Positions 8,509-20,726 of a DNA stretch of 64,000 bases are shown piece by piece. A model generated the notes under the pieces. The model did not search any database. It saw only the letters and a list, made by a program, of their open reading frames with translations, and was not told the DNA's origin. Source of the DNA: Evansella sp. AB-P1 (GTDB lineage: Bacteria; Bacillota; Bacilli; Bacillales; Salisediminibacteriaceae). The DNA is taken from NCBI RefSeq assembly GCF_029688925.1, contig NZ_JARUKY010000002.1, forward strand, positions 238,275-302,274, in the 5' to 3' direction. Both the position numbers and the translations under genes were made by a program. The first letter of the stretch is position 1, and each line of letters starts with the position of its first letter.

Positions 8509-8775
8509 TTATGCAGATACTTCGTTTAAACGTTTTTGTAAGTTAGACTTTTGACGGTTTGCTGCGTTTTTATGAATAAGCCCTTTGTTAGCAGCTTTAT
8601 CAATCTTTTTGGTTGCCACCAAGAATGCTTGCTTAGCACCTTCAACGTCGTTGTTCTCAGCTTTTGAATTAAATGATTTTACCGCTGTACGAAGATCTGA
8701 TTTAAAAGCAGCATTTTGAGCGCGTCGCTTTTCACTAGTTTGAACACGTTTGATAGCAGATTTAATGTTTGCCAT
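8509..8775 (-). CDS. rpsT: 30S ribosomal protein S20
   Basis: 88 residues, [21 protein letters not shown] onward, rich in Lys/Arg/Ala and ending [10 protein letters not shown]20 binds 16S rRNA at the bottom of the 30S body. The ATG at 8775 sits after a consensus AAGGAGGTGA site; the in-frame GTG nine bases earlier overlaps that site and is not the start. It has its own promoter and terminator and is transcribed against its neighbours, as in B. subtilis. Confidence 0.97.
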   Translation of the reverse strand: MANIKSAIKRVQTSEKRRAQNAAFKSDLRTAVKSFNSKAENNDVEGAKQAFLVATKKIDKAANKGLIHKNAANRQKSNLQKRLNEVSA

Positions 8776-8839
8776 CCGATTCACCTCCTTGATGCAACCT
8801 TATGCGTAATAACGTTTCATTTTCCGTGCAACAATAAGG

Positions 8840-8868
8840 ATTGTACCAAAAGCGTTTTTAAAAAGCAA
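8840..8868 (-). promoter_or_regulatory. SigA promoter of rpsT
   Basis: On the minus strand TTGCTT, 17 bases, TACAAT. It lies about 65 bp upstream of the rpsT start codon. Confidence 0.75.
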
Positions 8869-8930
8869 TAGAAAATATTAAACGTGTCAAGTTAAAGTAC
8901 TTTATAATACAAAAATTGAGGTGAAAGATC

Positions 8931-10061
8931 ATGTCACAAGAATTAGACTTAAGCCAATATCAAGTTAGGACAGACCTTGCTGTCGAAGCTCATGAAATGG
9001 TATTAGAACAAGAAAAACAAAAGGAAGCAGAAAAACAGCAAGAAAATCAAAGTGCTATTGATGGTGTTGTAGTAAAGGAGCAGGAACTAGATGGTATCAC
9101 AATTACAAAAGTTGATATTTCTGAAGAAGCAACAGAAAAAATTGGAAAAAAAGCAGGTCAATATTTGACTTTTGAAGCTCAAGGTATAAGGCATAAGGAT
9201 ACAGAGTTACAAGATCGTGTATCGGAAGTGTTTGCGAAGGAATTTAGCCAGTTTTTAAAAGACCTAGGAGTTAGTCCTGATGCACGTTGTTTAGTAGTAG
9301 GCTTAGGGAATTGGAATGTTACCCCGGATGCATTAGGTCCACTTGTAGTGGAGAATTTATTAGTTACTAGTCATCTTTTTGAACTTCAGCCAGAAAATGT
9401 AGAGGAAGGATTTAGACCTGTAAGTGCCATTACCCCAGGTGTAATGGGAATAACAGGAATTGAGACGAGTGATATAATTAATGGGGTTGTGGAAAAGGTT
9501 AAACCGGATTTCATTATTGCAATAGATGCTTTAGCATCACGATCTATCGAACGGGTAAATACGACCATACAAATTTCTGATACAGGTATTCACCCAGGTT
9601 CTGGAGTAGGGAATAAGAGGAAGGAACTATCGAAAGAGGTGTTAGGAATACCTGTAATTGCTGTTGGTATTCCTACAGTAGTTGATGCTGTTTCCATTAC
9701 GAGTGATACAATTGATTTTGTTTTAAAACACTTTGGAAGAGAGATTAGAGAAAAAGATTCTCCAAAAAGATCTTTAGTTCCTGCAGGTATGACATTTGGA
9801 GAAAGACGTAAATTAACTGACGAAGATTTACCTGGAGAACAGGAGAGACAACAATATTTAGGGATAGTTGGCGGTCTAGAGGATAATGAAAAACGTCAGC
9901 TTATCCAAGAAGTTTTATCACCTCTAGGATATAATTTAATGGTTACACCTAAAGAAGTGGATGATTTTATTGAGGATATGGGCAATGTCTTAGCTCAAGG
10001 ATTAAACGCCGCATTACATGGAAATATTGATCAAGAAAATGTTGGTGCATATACGCATTAA
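8931..10061 (+). CDS. gpr: Germination protease GPR
   Basis: 376 residues of peptidase family A25. GPR is made as a zymogen in the forespore, processed late in sporulation, and degrades small acid-soluble spore proteins at germination. The N-terminal stretch [18 protein letters not shown] holds the propeptide cleavage region. The conserved catalytic core includes [37 protein letters not shown] and HPGSGVGN. The ATG follows a GAGGTGAAAGATC site. Forespore sigma factor control (SigF/SigG) is known for the gene; I could not identify a clear SigG promoter by eye. Confidence 0.96.
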   Translation: MSQELDLSQYQVRTDLAVEAHEMVLEQEKQKEAEKQQENQSAIDGVVVKEQELDGITITKVDISEEATEKIGKKAGQYLTFEAQGIRHKDTELQDRVSEVFAKEFSQFLKDLGVSPDARCLVVGLGNWNVTPDALGPLVVENLLVTSHLFELQPENVEEGFRPVSAITPGVMGITGIETSDIINGVVEKVKPDFIIAIDALASRSIERVNTTIQISDTGIHPGSGVGNKRKELSKEVLGIPVIAVGIPTVVDAVSITSDTIDFVLKHFGREIREKDSPKRSLVPAGMTFGERRKLTDEDLPGEQERQQYLGIVGGLEDNEKRQLIQEVLSPLGYNLMVTPKEVDDFIEDMGNVLAQGLNAALHGNIDQENVGAYTH

Positions 10062-10089
10062 CATAAACATGCTTTAGCAAAAGCTTAAA

Positions 10090-10345
10090 TACTCCCATGT
10101 AAGTGAAAATTTGCACCATGGGGTATGAAAATTTTCTTTTCATGGGGCTTCATACGTTTCAAGCGGTCGCTTTGCTTCACAGGTATAAGCAACATCTGTT
10201 TATGCTTCACAGTGTCTTCTTCACTACGGGCAACGCTAGACTCCACACTTCGTACTGATGTACTGAAGTGTGGAGTCTTCACCTGTTACATTCCCCTATG
10301 GAGTCACCGCACTTCACTCGTGAAGGTTTTTTATTCTTAGGGAAC
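10090..10345. repeat. Mosaic repeat copy between gpr and spoIIP
   Basis: Starts with a diverged core (CATGTAAGTGAAAATTTGCACC, then GGGGTATGAAAAT). It continues with GGTATAAGCAACATCTG and CAGTGTCTTCTTCAC, which are shared with copies at 30.2 and 58.7 kb. A 14-bp perfect hairpin (AGACTCCACACTTC at 10238-10251 with its complement at 10265-10278) sits where the other copies have unrelated hairpins. Open frames here are repeat artefacts. Confidence 0.78.
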
Positions 10346-10357
10346 CCCAAAGACATG

Positions 10358-10393
10358 AAAAAGAATCGACTTTGTAGGTCGATTCTTTTTTTA
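10358..10393 (+). terminator. Terminator downstream of gpr and repeat
   Basis: AAAAAGAATCGAC, 7-base loop, GTCGATTCTTTTT, then more T's. This is the first strong terminator after gpr and lies beyond the repeat copy. Confidence 0.85.
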
Positions 10394-10396
10394 TTT

Positions 10397-10632
10397 ATTG
10401 AGAGAGAATTTATAAATATTTTTCTAACGATGTCTAGGAGTCAGGACGACGATGAATTAGCCGTTGCCCACAGGACGTGGACAATGGTGTATTTGGGGCG
10501 CCTTTCGCTTTTCTATTATCAAAAATTCTAATCATCTCGTTCTAGCTTGTCCTTTTCTAGCATACATATGGTCAAAGAGAGAATGACGATATATATATAC
10601 TTTGCCTATAGTTAGGAAGGATGAAATAAAAA
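10397..10632. other. Intergenic region upstream of spoIIP
   Basis: No gene seen. The segment 10440-10490 (CCGTTGCCCACAGGACGTGG and flanks) is related, on the opposite strand, to 44090-44130, so it is another dispersed repeat fragment. CATACATATG at 10561-10570 resembles a SigE -10 element (CATACA) but lacks a matching -35 at the usual 14-bp spacing. Confidence 0.5.
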
Positions 10633-11820
10633 ATGAAGAAACACCGTATTCGAAACAAAAGGAGAATCAACCAATGGAATAGGACAAGCATAAAAAGTGG
10701 CGTTTTTTCCACTGTATTTGGAGTGATTGGGCTATTTTTTTTAATAGCGTTGTTAACGGCTTTTGGACCTAGCTATTCCTTGTCCTCTGCCTCCATCAAT
10801 GAGGCTAGTAGAAATTTATCAAACGAAATGTTCGTTTATATGATGGGGATGGAGAATCAGTACTTTACTCAATCTCTTCCTGAAGATGCATCGCCGCCTT
10901 CTATAACTGCAACTGCCTTTCAGTTAGCAACAAGCATAAATCCTCAGGATCATCGAAGCTTACTAGGGAGGGAACTGCCTGGATTTGCTCTGTTTGATGG
11001 TAGAATAATCGTGGCAGGAGAAGGGGTAGATTATACACAAATGCCAATCGAGTCTGCTCCACCAATGGAAGTATTATTAGCAGAGAGAGAGGCAGCTGAG
11101 GAACGGTTAGAAGAAATGGACAAGCTAAGAGAGGAAATGGCTAATCAGGAGGAATTAGATAATGTCGTTCATATAATGCACTCTCACAATCGTGAATCCT
11201 TTTTTCCTGAGTTGAACATAGATGATGATTCAAATGCTAGTTTAGCCAATCATGGTTCAGTAAATATAACTTTAGCAGGAGAAAGGTTAGGGATGGAGCT
11301 TGCAAAATACGGAATAGGCTCTATCGTGGATACGTCAGATATTAGTTCAAAGCTAAATGACAGGGGCTGGCAATTTGTTGACTCTTATAGAATGTCTAGA
11401 CAGGTTCTTGAATCGGATATTGAGGAGCATGGAGGTTTTGAGTTTTACTTTGATCTTCATCGGGATGCACAACGAAGAGAAACGACAACAGTAGAAATAA
11501 ATGGAGAAATGTATGCAAAAATACTGTTTGTTGTAGGGAGTAATAATCCTAATTATGAGCAGAATGAACAGGTAAAGAAAGAGTTGCATAGCCGAATTGA
11601 AGAAGATTATCCTGGTTTAAGTAGAGGTGTATTTGATCCTGTGAAGGCTGGGGGAAATGTTAATGGAGTGTATAACCAAGATATGTCTCCAAACTCTATT
11701 CTCGTTGAATTTGGTGGTGTCGATAATTCTTTGGAAGAAGTGTATCGTTCCGTTGAGGTATTTGCAGAAATATTTAGTGAATACTATTTTGAATTAAAGG
11801 CTACGGAGGATGAAGGATAA
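10633..11820 (+). CDS. spoIIP: Stage II sporulation protein SpoIIP
   Basis: 395-residue peptidoglycan amidase/endopeptidase that works with SpoIID and SpoIIM during engulfment. One N-terminal membrane span (GLFFLIALLTAFG) anchors it outside the mother-cell membrane. The catalytic amidase domain shows MHSHNRESFFPEL, FYFDLHRDAQRRE and LVEFGGVDNSLEE, giving the His and Glu zinc ligands. A charged helix at about residues 145-175 precedes it. The gene is SigE-dependent in B. subtilis. Its stop overlaps the yqxA start by one base. Confidence 0.95.
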   Translation: MKKHRIRNKRRINQWNRTSIKSGVFSTVFGVIGLFFLIALLTAFGPSYSLSSASINEASRNLSNEMFVYMMGMENQYFTQSLPEDASPPSITATAFQLATSINPQDHRSLLGRELPGFALFDGRIIVAGEGVDYTQMPIESAPPMEVLLAEREAAEERLEEMDKLREEMANQEELDNVVHIMHSHNRESFFPELNIDDDSNASLANHGSVNITLAGERLGMELAKYGIGSIVDTSDISSKLNDRGWQFVDSYRMSRQVLESDIEEHGGFEFYFDLHRDAQRRETTTVEINGEMYAKILFVVGSNNPNYEQNEQVKKELHSRIEEDYPGLSRGVFDPVKAGGNVNGVYNQDMSPNSILVEFGGVDNSLEEVYRSVEVFAEIFSEYYFELKATEDEG

Positions 11821-12251
11821 TGGGACATATTTTGAGTAGAGGCTTTATCTTAGCTTTCATACTTATGTTTGGGTTTATTTTAGGGATTATTTATTCTAAT
11901 CATTTTTCGCTGAACGATGAAAGTAGTAATCGGGTACTACAACGAACGGAGGATGAGCTAGATAGTAAACAAGAAAATATTGACCAATCGTCACCATATA
12001 GTGGGTTAATCAAACAAGAAGAGAATATTATAGAAATGGAAGATGGAGAGGGTCTTGTTATTTATAACCATGGTGATGAAAAAATACGCGAAGAATTGAT
12101 AGAAGAACCTGATTTGAAAAGAGACTTACTTGATAAACAAATGTATTCGGCTGAAGATGGGCAAAACTTATTCTCTCAAACGGGTATTAGAACAGCAGAT
12201 GCATTTGAAAGTTTATTTAAAGGGTTTTTCTCCATATTTGCCCTTAATTAA
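11820..12251 (+). CDS. yqxA: YqxA family protein (DUF3679)
   Basis: 143 residues with an N-terminal membrane span (GFILAFILMFGFILGIIYSNHF) and an otherwise acidic, poorly conserved exported region. It is translationally coupled to spoIIP (TAATG overlap), as in B. subtilis, which suggests mother-cell expression. Function is unknown. Confidence 0.85.
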   Translation: MGHILSRGFILAFILMFGFILGIIYSNHFSLNDESSNRVLQRTEDELDSKQENIDQSSPYSGLIKQEENIIEMEDGEGLVIYNHGDEKIREELIEEPDLKRDLLDKQMYSAEDGQNLFSQTGIRTADAFESLFKGFFSIFALN

Positions 12252-12268
12252 ATGTTAAAATTAATCCC

Positions 12269-12299
12269 AGAAAAGCTTGGCTTAATGCCAAGCTTTTCT
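12269..12299 (+). terminator. spoIIP-yqxA terminator
   Basis: AGAAAAGCTTGGC, 5-base loop, GCCAAGCTTTTCT: a perfect 13-bp stem. The T-tract after it is weak (GTTGTATT). Confidence 0.75.
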
Positions 12300-12348
12300 G
12301 TTGTATTGCCATGTAATGATAAAGTTGAAAAAAGTTTCAAAAGAATAT

Positions 12349-12378
12349 TTGATGATGTAGCAAACTTATTGCTATAAT
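12349..12378 (+). promoter_or_regulatory. SigA promoter of lepA
   Basis: TTGATG, 18 bases, TATAAT, about 110 bp upstream of the chosen lepA start and after the yqxA terminator. Confidence 0.6.
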
Positions 12379-12490
12379 AATTGTTAGTGTATTTCTCGGA
12401 TAATACAATTTAATTTTTTTTTAGCCTCCATTTTAATCTTTTAGATTGAAAATAGGTGAGTTTCTTGAGAATAGTAGGAGTGATAGCGCT

Positions 12491-14320
12491 ATGAAGCCTG
12501 AAGATCGTATAAAAAGAAGAGAAAAGATTCGTAATTTCTCAATCATTGCCCATATAGATCACGGAAAGTCAACATTAGCAGACCGTATTTTAGAAAAAAC
12601 AAGTGCTTTAACACAACGAGAAATGAAGGATCAAATTCTTGATGCTATGGACTTAGAACGTGAACGAGGTATTACAATCAAATTAAATGCAGTTCAATTA
12701 AAATATAAAGCAGAGGATGGGGAGGAATATATATTCCATTTAATTGATACCCCAGGTCATGTTGACTTCACATATGAAGTATCTAGAAGCCTTGCAGCCT
12801 GTGAAGGGGCATTGTTAATTGTTGATGCTGCACAAGGGATTGAAGCACAAACTCTAGCAAATGTTTATCTCGCTTTGGATAATGATTTAGAGATAATTCC
12901 AGTTATAAATAAAATTGATTTACCTAGTGCTGAACCTGAAAGAGTTAAACAAGAAGTAGAGGACGTTATTGGATTACCACAAGAGGATTGTGTGTTAGCG
13001 TCTGCGAAAAATGGTATTGGTATTGAAGGGATTTTAGAAGCTGTTGTGGATAAAGTACCACCACCATCAGGTGATCCGTCAGCACCATTAAAGGCTATGA
13101 TTTTCGACTCTCTATATGATCCATACAGAGGCGTTATCGTTTATATAAGGATCGTTGAAGGAACGGTAAAGCCTGGTGAAAAGGTAAGGATGATGGCTAC
13201 TGGAAAGGAATTTGAAGTTCAGGAATTAGGGGTATTTACTCCCAAGCCAGATATTCGTGAAGAGCTAACGGTTGGAGACGTAGGATTTATGATTGCCTCC
13301 ATCAAAAATGTAGGTGATACAAGAGTAGGGGATACGGTGACTAGTGCTAAGAATCCTACAACGGAACCACTTCCAGGGTATCGTAAATTAAATCCAATGG
13401 TGTTTTGTGGATTATATCCAGTAGATACAAATGATTACAATGATTTAAGGGAAGCATTAGAAAAGTTAGAGTTAAACGATGCATCACTACAATACGAAGC
13501 AGAAACTTCTCAAGCATTAGGCTTTGGTTTCCGTTGTGGATTTCTTGGGTTACTTCATATGGAAATTATCCAAGAAAGAATTGAACGTGAATTTAACATT
13601 GATTTAATCACAACAGCCCCAAGTGTAATATATAGCGTTCATTTAACGGATGGTGACATTCTTACGATTGATAACCCATCCAAAATGCCTGATCAACAAA
13701 AAATAGAACATGTTGAAGAACCTTATGTTAAAGCACAAGTAATGGTACCAAATGATTTTGTCGGTGCCGTGATGGAGCTATGTCAGAAAAAACGTGGAGA
13801 TTATATTGATATGCAGTACATGGATGAAAACCGTGTAACCATAACATATGAAATCCCATTATCTGAAATCGTATTTGATTTCTTTGATACATTGAAATCC
13901 ACTACAAAAGGTTATGCTTCCTTTGATTATGAACTAATTGGATATAAGGAAAGTCGACTTGTTAAGATGGATATATTATTAAATGCTGAACAAATTGATG
14001 CCTTATCTGTAATTGTTCATCGAGACAGTGCTTTCCAACGTGGTAAAGCCATTGTAGAAAAACTAAAGGAACTCATTCCGCGCCAACAATTTGAAGTTCC
14101 AGTACAAGCGAGTATTGGTCAAAAGATAATTGCTCGTTCTACAATTAAAGCTATGCGAAAAAATGTTTTAGCAAAATGTTACGGTGGAGATATTTCTCGA
14201 AAGCGTAAGCTTCTTGAAAAGCAAAAAGAAGGAAAGAAGCGAATGAAAAGTGTAGGTAGTGTTGAAGTTCCACAAGAAGCATTTATGTCAGTTCTTAGTA
14301 TGGACGAAGGAAATAATTAA
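12491..14320 (+). CDS. lepA: Elongation factor 4 (LepA)
   Basis: 609-residue translational GTPase that back-translocates or remodels stalled ribosomes. G motifs are AHIDHGKST, a DTPGHVDF switch and [11 protein letters not shown]-like domains and the LepA-specific basic C-terminal domain ([20 protein letters not shown]) follow. I took the ATG at 12491, which has TAGGAG upstream and gives the usual N-terminus ahead of [16 protein letters not shown] longer TTG-initiated frame from 12446 has no ribosome-binding site. Confidence 0.96.
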   Translation: MKPEDRIKRREKIRNFSIIAHIDHGKSTLADRILEKTSALTQREMKDQILDAMDLERERGITIKLNAVQLKYKAEDGEEYIFHLIDTPGHVDFTYEVSRSLAACEGALLIVDAAQGIEAQTLANVYLALDNDLEIIPVINKIDLPSAEPERVKQEVEDVIGLPQEDCVLASAKNGIGIEGILEAVVDKVPPPSGDPSAPLKAMIFDSLYDPYRGVIVYIRIVEGTVKPGEKVRMMATGKEFEVQELGVFTPKPDIREELTVGDVGFMIASIKNVGDTRVGDTVTSAKNPTTEPLPGYRKLNPMVFCGLYPVDTNDYNDLREALEKLELNDASLQYEAETSQALGFGFRCGFLGLLHMEIIQERIEREFNIDLITTAPSVIYSVHLTDGDILTIDNPSKMPDQQKIEHVEEPYVKAQVMVPNDFVGAVMELCQKKRGDYIDMQYMDENRVTITYEIPLSEIVFDFFDTLKSTTKGYASFDYELIGYKESRLVKMDILLNAEQIDALSVIVHRDSAFQRGKAIVEKLKELIPRQQFEVPVQASIGQKIIARSTIKAMRKNVLAKCYGGDISRKRKLLEKQKEGKKRMKSVGSVEVPQEAFMSVLSMDEGNN

Positions 14321-14335
14321 ACGTGTATGGCAAAT

Positions 14336-14363
14336 AAAACTACGGATATTTATCCGTAGTTTT
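14336..14363 (+). terminator. lepA terminator
   Basis: AAAACTACGGATA and TATCCGTAGTTTT form a near-continuous palindrome ending in a T-rich tail. Confidence 0.82.
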
Positions 14364-14406
14364 CCTTTTAAAAGATTTACAAACTTTCTCTTGGAGGTGA
14401 AACCAA

Positions 14407-15543
14407 TTGAATACAAGAGCAGTATATATACATGTGCCATTTTGTGAGCAAATTTGTCACTATTGTGATTTTAATAAATTTTATATAAAAAATCAGCCAA
14501 TCGAAGAATACCTTGACCTTTGTGAAAAAGAAATGGCTAATACGATAGAACGATTTCCCACTTCTGAAGTAACATCAATTTATGTTGGAGGAGGAACGCC
14601 TACTTCTTTATCAACAGAACATTTATCAAAGCTCCTACGTGCTATTAGGACACACTTTCCTATTAGAGATGACTATGAATGGACAGTTGAAGTGAATCCA
14701 GGAAGTGCAGATAATAAAAAGCTAGAGATGATGAAGGAAATGGGAGTAAACCGCCTTAGCATCGGTGTTCAGACATTTGATCAAGAACTTCTAAAAACCA
14801 TTGGACGTGATCATAACCCTGAGGATGTATCAAATACAATAAAGTTAGCTAGAAATAATGGATTTAGCAATATTTCATTAGATCTAATGTTCGGATTACC
14901 TAATCAAACGATGGATCAATTTAGAGAAACTCTCGAAAGAACCATGGATATGCAAATTGAACATGTTAGTGCTTATTCCTTAAAAATTGAAGCAAAAACA
15001 GTTTTTTATCAACTCATGAAAAAAGGGAAACTTTCTCTACCCTCTGAGGATCTAGAAGCTGATATGTACCATGTGTTGAGGGAACAGCTTGAAAAGGCTA
15101 ACTTACAACAATATGAAATAAGTAACTTTGCGAAAAGAGGTTTTGAAAGTAAACATAATTTAACATACTGGAATAATGAAAGCTATTTTGGAATTGGTGC
15201 AGGATCCCATAGTTATATTAATGGTGTTCGGCGAGCAAATTATGGCCCACTTCCTAAGTATATGAAGGCTGTTCAGTCATTAGGATTTCCTTATATAGAA
15301 GAGCATGAAGTAACGTTTAAAGAGAAGATGGAAGAAGAAATGTTTATGGGTTTAAGAAAGATTTCTGGTGTTTCATTTAAGACATTTCGGGAAAAATATG
15401 GGATGGAGATAGAAGATACATTCAAAAATATCATACCTCCATTAACGGAAAAGGGTTTATTAATTAATGACGGTACTTCCATACGGTTATCAAATAAAGG
15501 ATTATTTTTAGGGAATGAGGTTTTTGAAAAGTTTTTGATGTGA
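14407..15543 (+). CDS. hemW: HemW (HemN-like), radical SAM heme chaperone
   Basis: 378 residues. The radical SAM motif CEQICHYCDF has the CxxxCxxCxF form that marks the heme-chaperone HemW group. True HemN coproporphyrinogen oxidases have a fourth Cys at the final position. GGGTPTSL and the C-terminal HemN_C domain follow. Start is TTG behind an ideal GGAGGTGAAA site. It precedes hrcA as in B. subtilis, where it is often annotated hemN. Confidence 0.92.
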   Translation: MNTRAVYIHVPFCEQICHYCDFNKFYIKNQPIEEYLDLCEKEMANTIERFPTSEVTSIYVGGGTPTSLSTEHLSKLLRAIRTHFPIRDDYEWTVEVNPGSADNKKLEMMKEMGVNRLSIGVQTFDQELLKTIGRDHNPEDVSNTIKLARNNGFSNISLDLMFGLPNQTMDQFRETLERTMDMQIEHVSAYSLKIEAKTVFYQLMKKGKLSLPSEDLEADMYHVLREQLEKANLQQYEISNFAKRGFESKHNLTYWNNESYFGIGAGSHSYINGVRRANYGPLPKYMKAVQSLGFPYIEEHEVTFKEKMEEEMFMGLRKISGVSFKTFREKYGMEIEDTFKNIIPPLTEKGLLINDGTSIRLSNKGLFLGNEVFEKFLM

Positions 15544-15620
15544 CTTCTTATTTGGAAGTGTTTTCATTAATTGTCTTGATTGACAACAACATTCCTAATT
15601 TGGTAAGTTATTATATAGAT

Positions 15621-15647
15621 TTAGCACTCGACAATAGAGAGTGCTAA
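15621..15647. promoter_or_regulatory. CIRCE operator of the hrcA-dnaK operon
   Basis: A perfect match to the controlling inverted repeat of chaperone expression: TTAGCACTC, 9 bases, GAGTGCTAA. It sits 16 bp upstream of the hrcA start codon. HrcA, encoded just downstream, binds CIRCE and represses the operon until heat shock titrates GroEL. A TTGACA at 15580-15585 may be the -35 of the promoter; its -10 is not clear. Confidence 0.97.
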
Positions 15648-15662
15648 CAGGAGGGGATGCAT

Positions 15663-16691
15663 ATGTTGACAGAACGTCAGTTGCTCATACTAAATGCAAT
15701 AATTGATGACTATATTACTCATGCTGAACCTGTAGGATCACGTAGTGTATCTAAGAGAGAGGATATTGAATTTAGCCCAGCTACGATTAGAAATGAAATG
15801 TCTGATTTAGAAGAGTTAGGTTTTTTAGAAAAACCACACAGCTCAGCTGGTCGGATCCCATCTCAAAAGGGATATCGATATTATGTTGATCATCTACTCT
15901 CTCCGAAAAAACTAACGAAAAATGAAATTCATGGAATACAATCCGTTTTTCGGGATCGATTTAGTGAAATGGAACAGGTTATTCAGCAATCGGCTAAAAT
16001 TCTTTCCAGTTTAACAAGTTATACTTCTATTGTCTTAGGACCAGAAGTATTTGAATCAACATTAAAGCAAATTCAAATAATACCGATTTCTCATGAATCT
16101 GCGGTAGCCATCATTGTTACTGATATGGGTCATGTTGAAAATCAAACAGTACCACTTCCAGAAGGTATAAATATAAATGAGCTTGAAAAGGTTGTTAATA
16201 TTTTAAATGAAAAGCTAAAAGGCGTTCCACTTATCCATTTGCGCCATAAGCTATCAACAGAGATTGGGAAAGTACTTGAAAAATATATTGATCACTACGA
16301 TTCAATGATAACTCTTTTAAACCAAACATTTCTTTCACAGCAAAGTGAAAAAGTGTTTTTTGGTGGGAAAACCAATATACTAGCACAACCAGAATTCCAT
16401 GATGTGGAAAGGGTAAAACGATTGTTTAATATTCTTGAAGAGGATGCCTTAGTTTCAAAATTATTTCGATCCGATTATAAGGGGATAACGATAAAAATAG
16501 GACAAGAAAACCGATTTGAGCCTTTTGATGACTGTTCTGTTATTACAGCCACTTATTCTGTAGATGGAAAACACATGGGGACAGTTGGTATATTAGGGCC
16601 TACGCGAATGGAATATCCACGAGTTATTGGGATTTTGGATTACCTTTCAAAGGATTTGTCTAAGCTGTTATCAGCCCGTTATCAGAAATAA
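15663..16691 (+). CDS. hrcA: Heat-inducible transcription repressor HrcA
   Basis: 342 residues, against 343 in B. subtilis. It has an N-terminal winged helix (RQLLILNAIIDDYITHAEPVGS, then SPATIRNEMSDLEELGFLEKPHSSAGRIPS) and a GAF-like regulatory domain. It represses its own operon through the CIRCE element. The ATG at 15663 is set 6-7 bases from GGAGGGG; the ATG at 15657 would be too close. Confidence 0.97.
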   Translation: MLTERQLLILNAIIDDYITHAEPVGSRSVSKREDIEFSPATIRNEMSDLEELGFLEKPHSSAGRIPSQKGYRYYVDHLLSPKKLTKNEIHGIQSVFRDRFSEMEQVIQQSAKILSSLTSYTSIVLGPEVFESTLKQIQIIPISHESAVAIIVTDMGHVENQTVPLPEGININELEKVVNILNEKLKGVPLIHLRHKLSTEIGKVLEKYIDHYDSMITLLNQTFLSQQSEKVFFGGKTNILAQPEFHDVERVKRLFNILEEDALVSKLFRSDYKGITIKIGQENRFEPFDDCSVITATYSVDGKHMGTVGILGPTRMEYPRVIGILDYLSKDLSKLLSARYQK

Positions 16692-16715
16692 CTACTATGA
16701 AATAATACATTTTCA

Positions 16716-16744
16716 TTGACAAAATTTATAATACACTTTATTCT
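16716..16744 (+). promoter_or_regulatory. Possible internal SigA promoter before grpE
   Basis: TTGACA, 17 bases, TATTCT in the 176-bp hrcA-grpE gap. It would give CIRCE-independent expression of grpE onward. Seen by eye only; moderately convincing. Confidence 0.45.
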
Positions 16745-16867
16745 GCTTATTTGTGAATGGAAAACTCTTTCTCTAATTATACTATCAAAGATTATTCTAG
16801 TATCGGTGGGAGAGAGTCTTTCCTTACTGATTTTTTCTACGTTTCCGTTTTTGAGGAGGTGAAAGTG

Positions 16868-19319
<2,452 letters not shown>

Positions 19320-19342
19320 TATTTAAAAATTTTCTCATTGAT

Positions 19343-19375
19343 AAGTCAAAGTCAGGTTGCCCTTGGCTTTGACTT
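19343..19375 (+). terminator. Hairpin between dnaK and dnaJ
   Basis: AAGTCAAAG and CTTTGACTT with a 15-base loop, followed by TTATC. It may be a partial terminator or a processing site that lowers dnaJ relative to dnaK. A second, distant inverted repeat (TTAAACAGG at 19382, CCTGTTTAA at 19490) spans most of the rest of the 229-bp gap. Confidence 0.55.
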
Positions 19376-19548
19376 TTATCATTAAACAGGAAAAAAAGGA
19401 TATGAGGAATGATTAAGGAGAGGGGAAATACCTTATTATCCTCTAAGAAATAGTAGAATATAAAAGCTATTACCTTATTCTTAACCTTGCCTGTTTAACA
19501 CGAGGATGTTAACATATTCGTTATGGATTAAAATCGGGAGTGGATATA

Positions 19549-20679
19549 ATGAGCAAGAGAGATTTTTATGATGTACTAGGTGTGGAAAAAGGTGCATCAG
19601 AAGCAGAAATAAAAAAAGCTTATCGAAAGTTAGCGCGTCAATACCATCCAGATGTCAATAAAGAAGCAAATGCTGAAACAAAATTTAAAGAAGTAAAAGA
19701 AGCTTACGATACCTTAAGTGATTCACAGAAGCGTGCACATTATGACCAATTTGGCCATACAGATCCTAACCAATTCGGTGGTTTTGGTGGTGGTGCTGGT
19801 AACGGTGACTTCGGTGGCTTTAGTGATATATTTGATATGTTCTTTGGTGGTGGTGGAAGACGTGATCCGAATGCCCCAAGGCAAGGTGCAGATCTACAAT
19901 ATACAATGACATTAGATTTTAAAGAAGCAGTCTTTGGGAAAGAAACGGATATTGAAATTCCACGTGAAGAAACATGTGATACTTGCAATGGATCAGGAGC
20001 AAAGCCAGGTACGACACCTGAAACATGTAAGCATTGTGGAGGTTCTGGTCAATTAAATATTGAACAAAATACACCATTTGGTCGGGTTGTAAACCGACGA
20101 GTATGTAATCACTGTCAAGGAACTGGTAAGGAAATCAAGAATAAATGTAGAACTTGTGGCGGAGAAGGTAAGGTAAAGAAACGAAAGAAAATACACATTA
20201 AAATACCAGCTGGTGTAGACACCGGACAACAAATTAGAGTTTCTGGTCAAGGTGAACCTGGTGTAAATGGAGGTCCTTCAGGGGATCTATATGTGGTGTT
20301 CTCCGTTAATTCACACGAGTTCTTTCAACGTGATGGAGATGACATCTACTGTGAAATGCCTATTACCTTTGTACAATCGGCATTAGGGGATGAAATTGAA
20401 GTACCAACGTTAAATGGTAAGGTTAAATTGAAAATACCTGCTGGCACACAGACAGGCACTCATTTCCGATTACGTGGTAAAGGTGTACCAAATGTTAGAG
20501 GTATGGGGCAAGGAGATCAGCATATACAAGTAAGGGTTGTAACGCCGAAAAAGCTTTCTCAGAAGCAAAAAGACTTACTCAGGGAATTTGCTGAAATTAG
20601 TGGGAATGAGGCACCGGACGAACAAAATGATAATTTTTTTGCAAAGGTAAAACGGACATTTAAAAGCTTTGGAGAATAA
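19549..20679 (+). CDS. dnaJ: Chaperone DnaJ (Hsp40)
   Basis: 376 residues with all DnaJ regions. They are the J domain with YHPDVN, a Gly/Phe-rich linker ([15 protein letters not shown]), four CxxCxGxG zinc repeats ([32 protein letters not shown]) and the C-terminal substrate domain. It stimulates DnaK ATPase activity. The ATG at 19549 follows GGGAGTGG; a GTG nine bases earlier overlaps that site. Confidence 0.97.
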   Translation: MSKRDFYDVLGVEKGASEAEIKKAYRKLARQYHPDVNKEANAETKFKEVKEAYDTLSDSQKRAHYDQFGHTDPNQFGGFGGGAGNGDFGGFSDIFDMFFGGGGRRDPNAPRQGADLQYTMTLDFKEAVFGKETDIEIPREETCDTCNGSGAKPGTTPETCKHCGGSGQLNIEQNTPFGRVVNRRVCNHCQGTGKEIKNKCRTCGGEGKVKKRKKIHIKIPAGVDTGQQIRVSGQGEPGVNGGPSGDLYVVFSVNSHEFFQRDGDDIYCEMPITFVQSALGDEIEVPTLNGKVKLKIPAGTQTGTHFRLRGKGVPNVRGMGQGDQHIQVRVVTPKKLSQKQKDLLREFAEISGNEAPDEQNDNFFAKVKRTFKSFGE

Positions 20680-20726
20680 ATCAGCTTGGTGACAGGAATG
20701 ATCTGATCGAAAGGGAGTTGGTCTGT

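Noticed and set aside
8878..8908. A promoter for gpr (TTAAAC and TATAAT)
   Set aside because: Spacing is 19 bp and it resembles SigA rather than the forespore sigma factors known to read gpr.
10268..10531. An 87-codon open frame before spoIIP
   Set aside because: It runs through a repeat copy and a strong terminator and has no family resemblance.
10540..10575. A SigE promoter for spoIIP (CATACATATG)
   Set aside because: The -10-like word lacks a matching -35 at 13-15 bp; SigE control is expected from B. subtilis but not demonstrated by this sequence.
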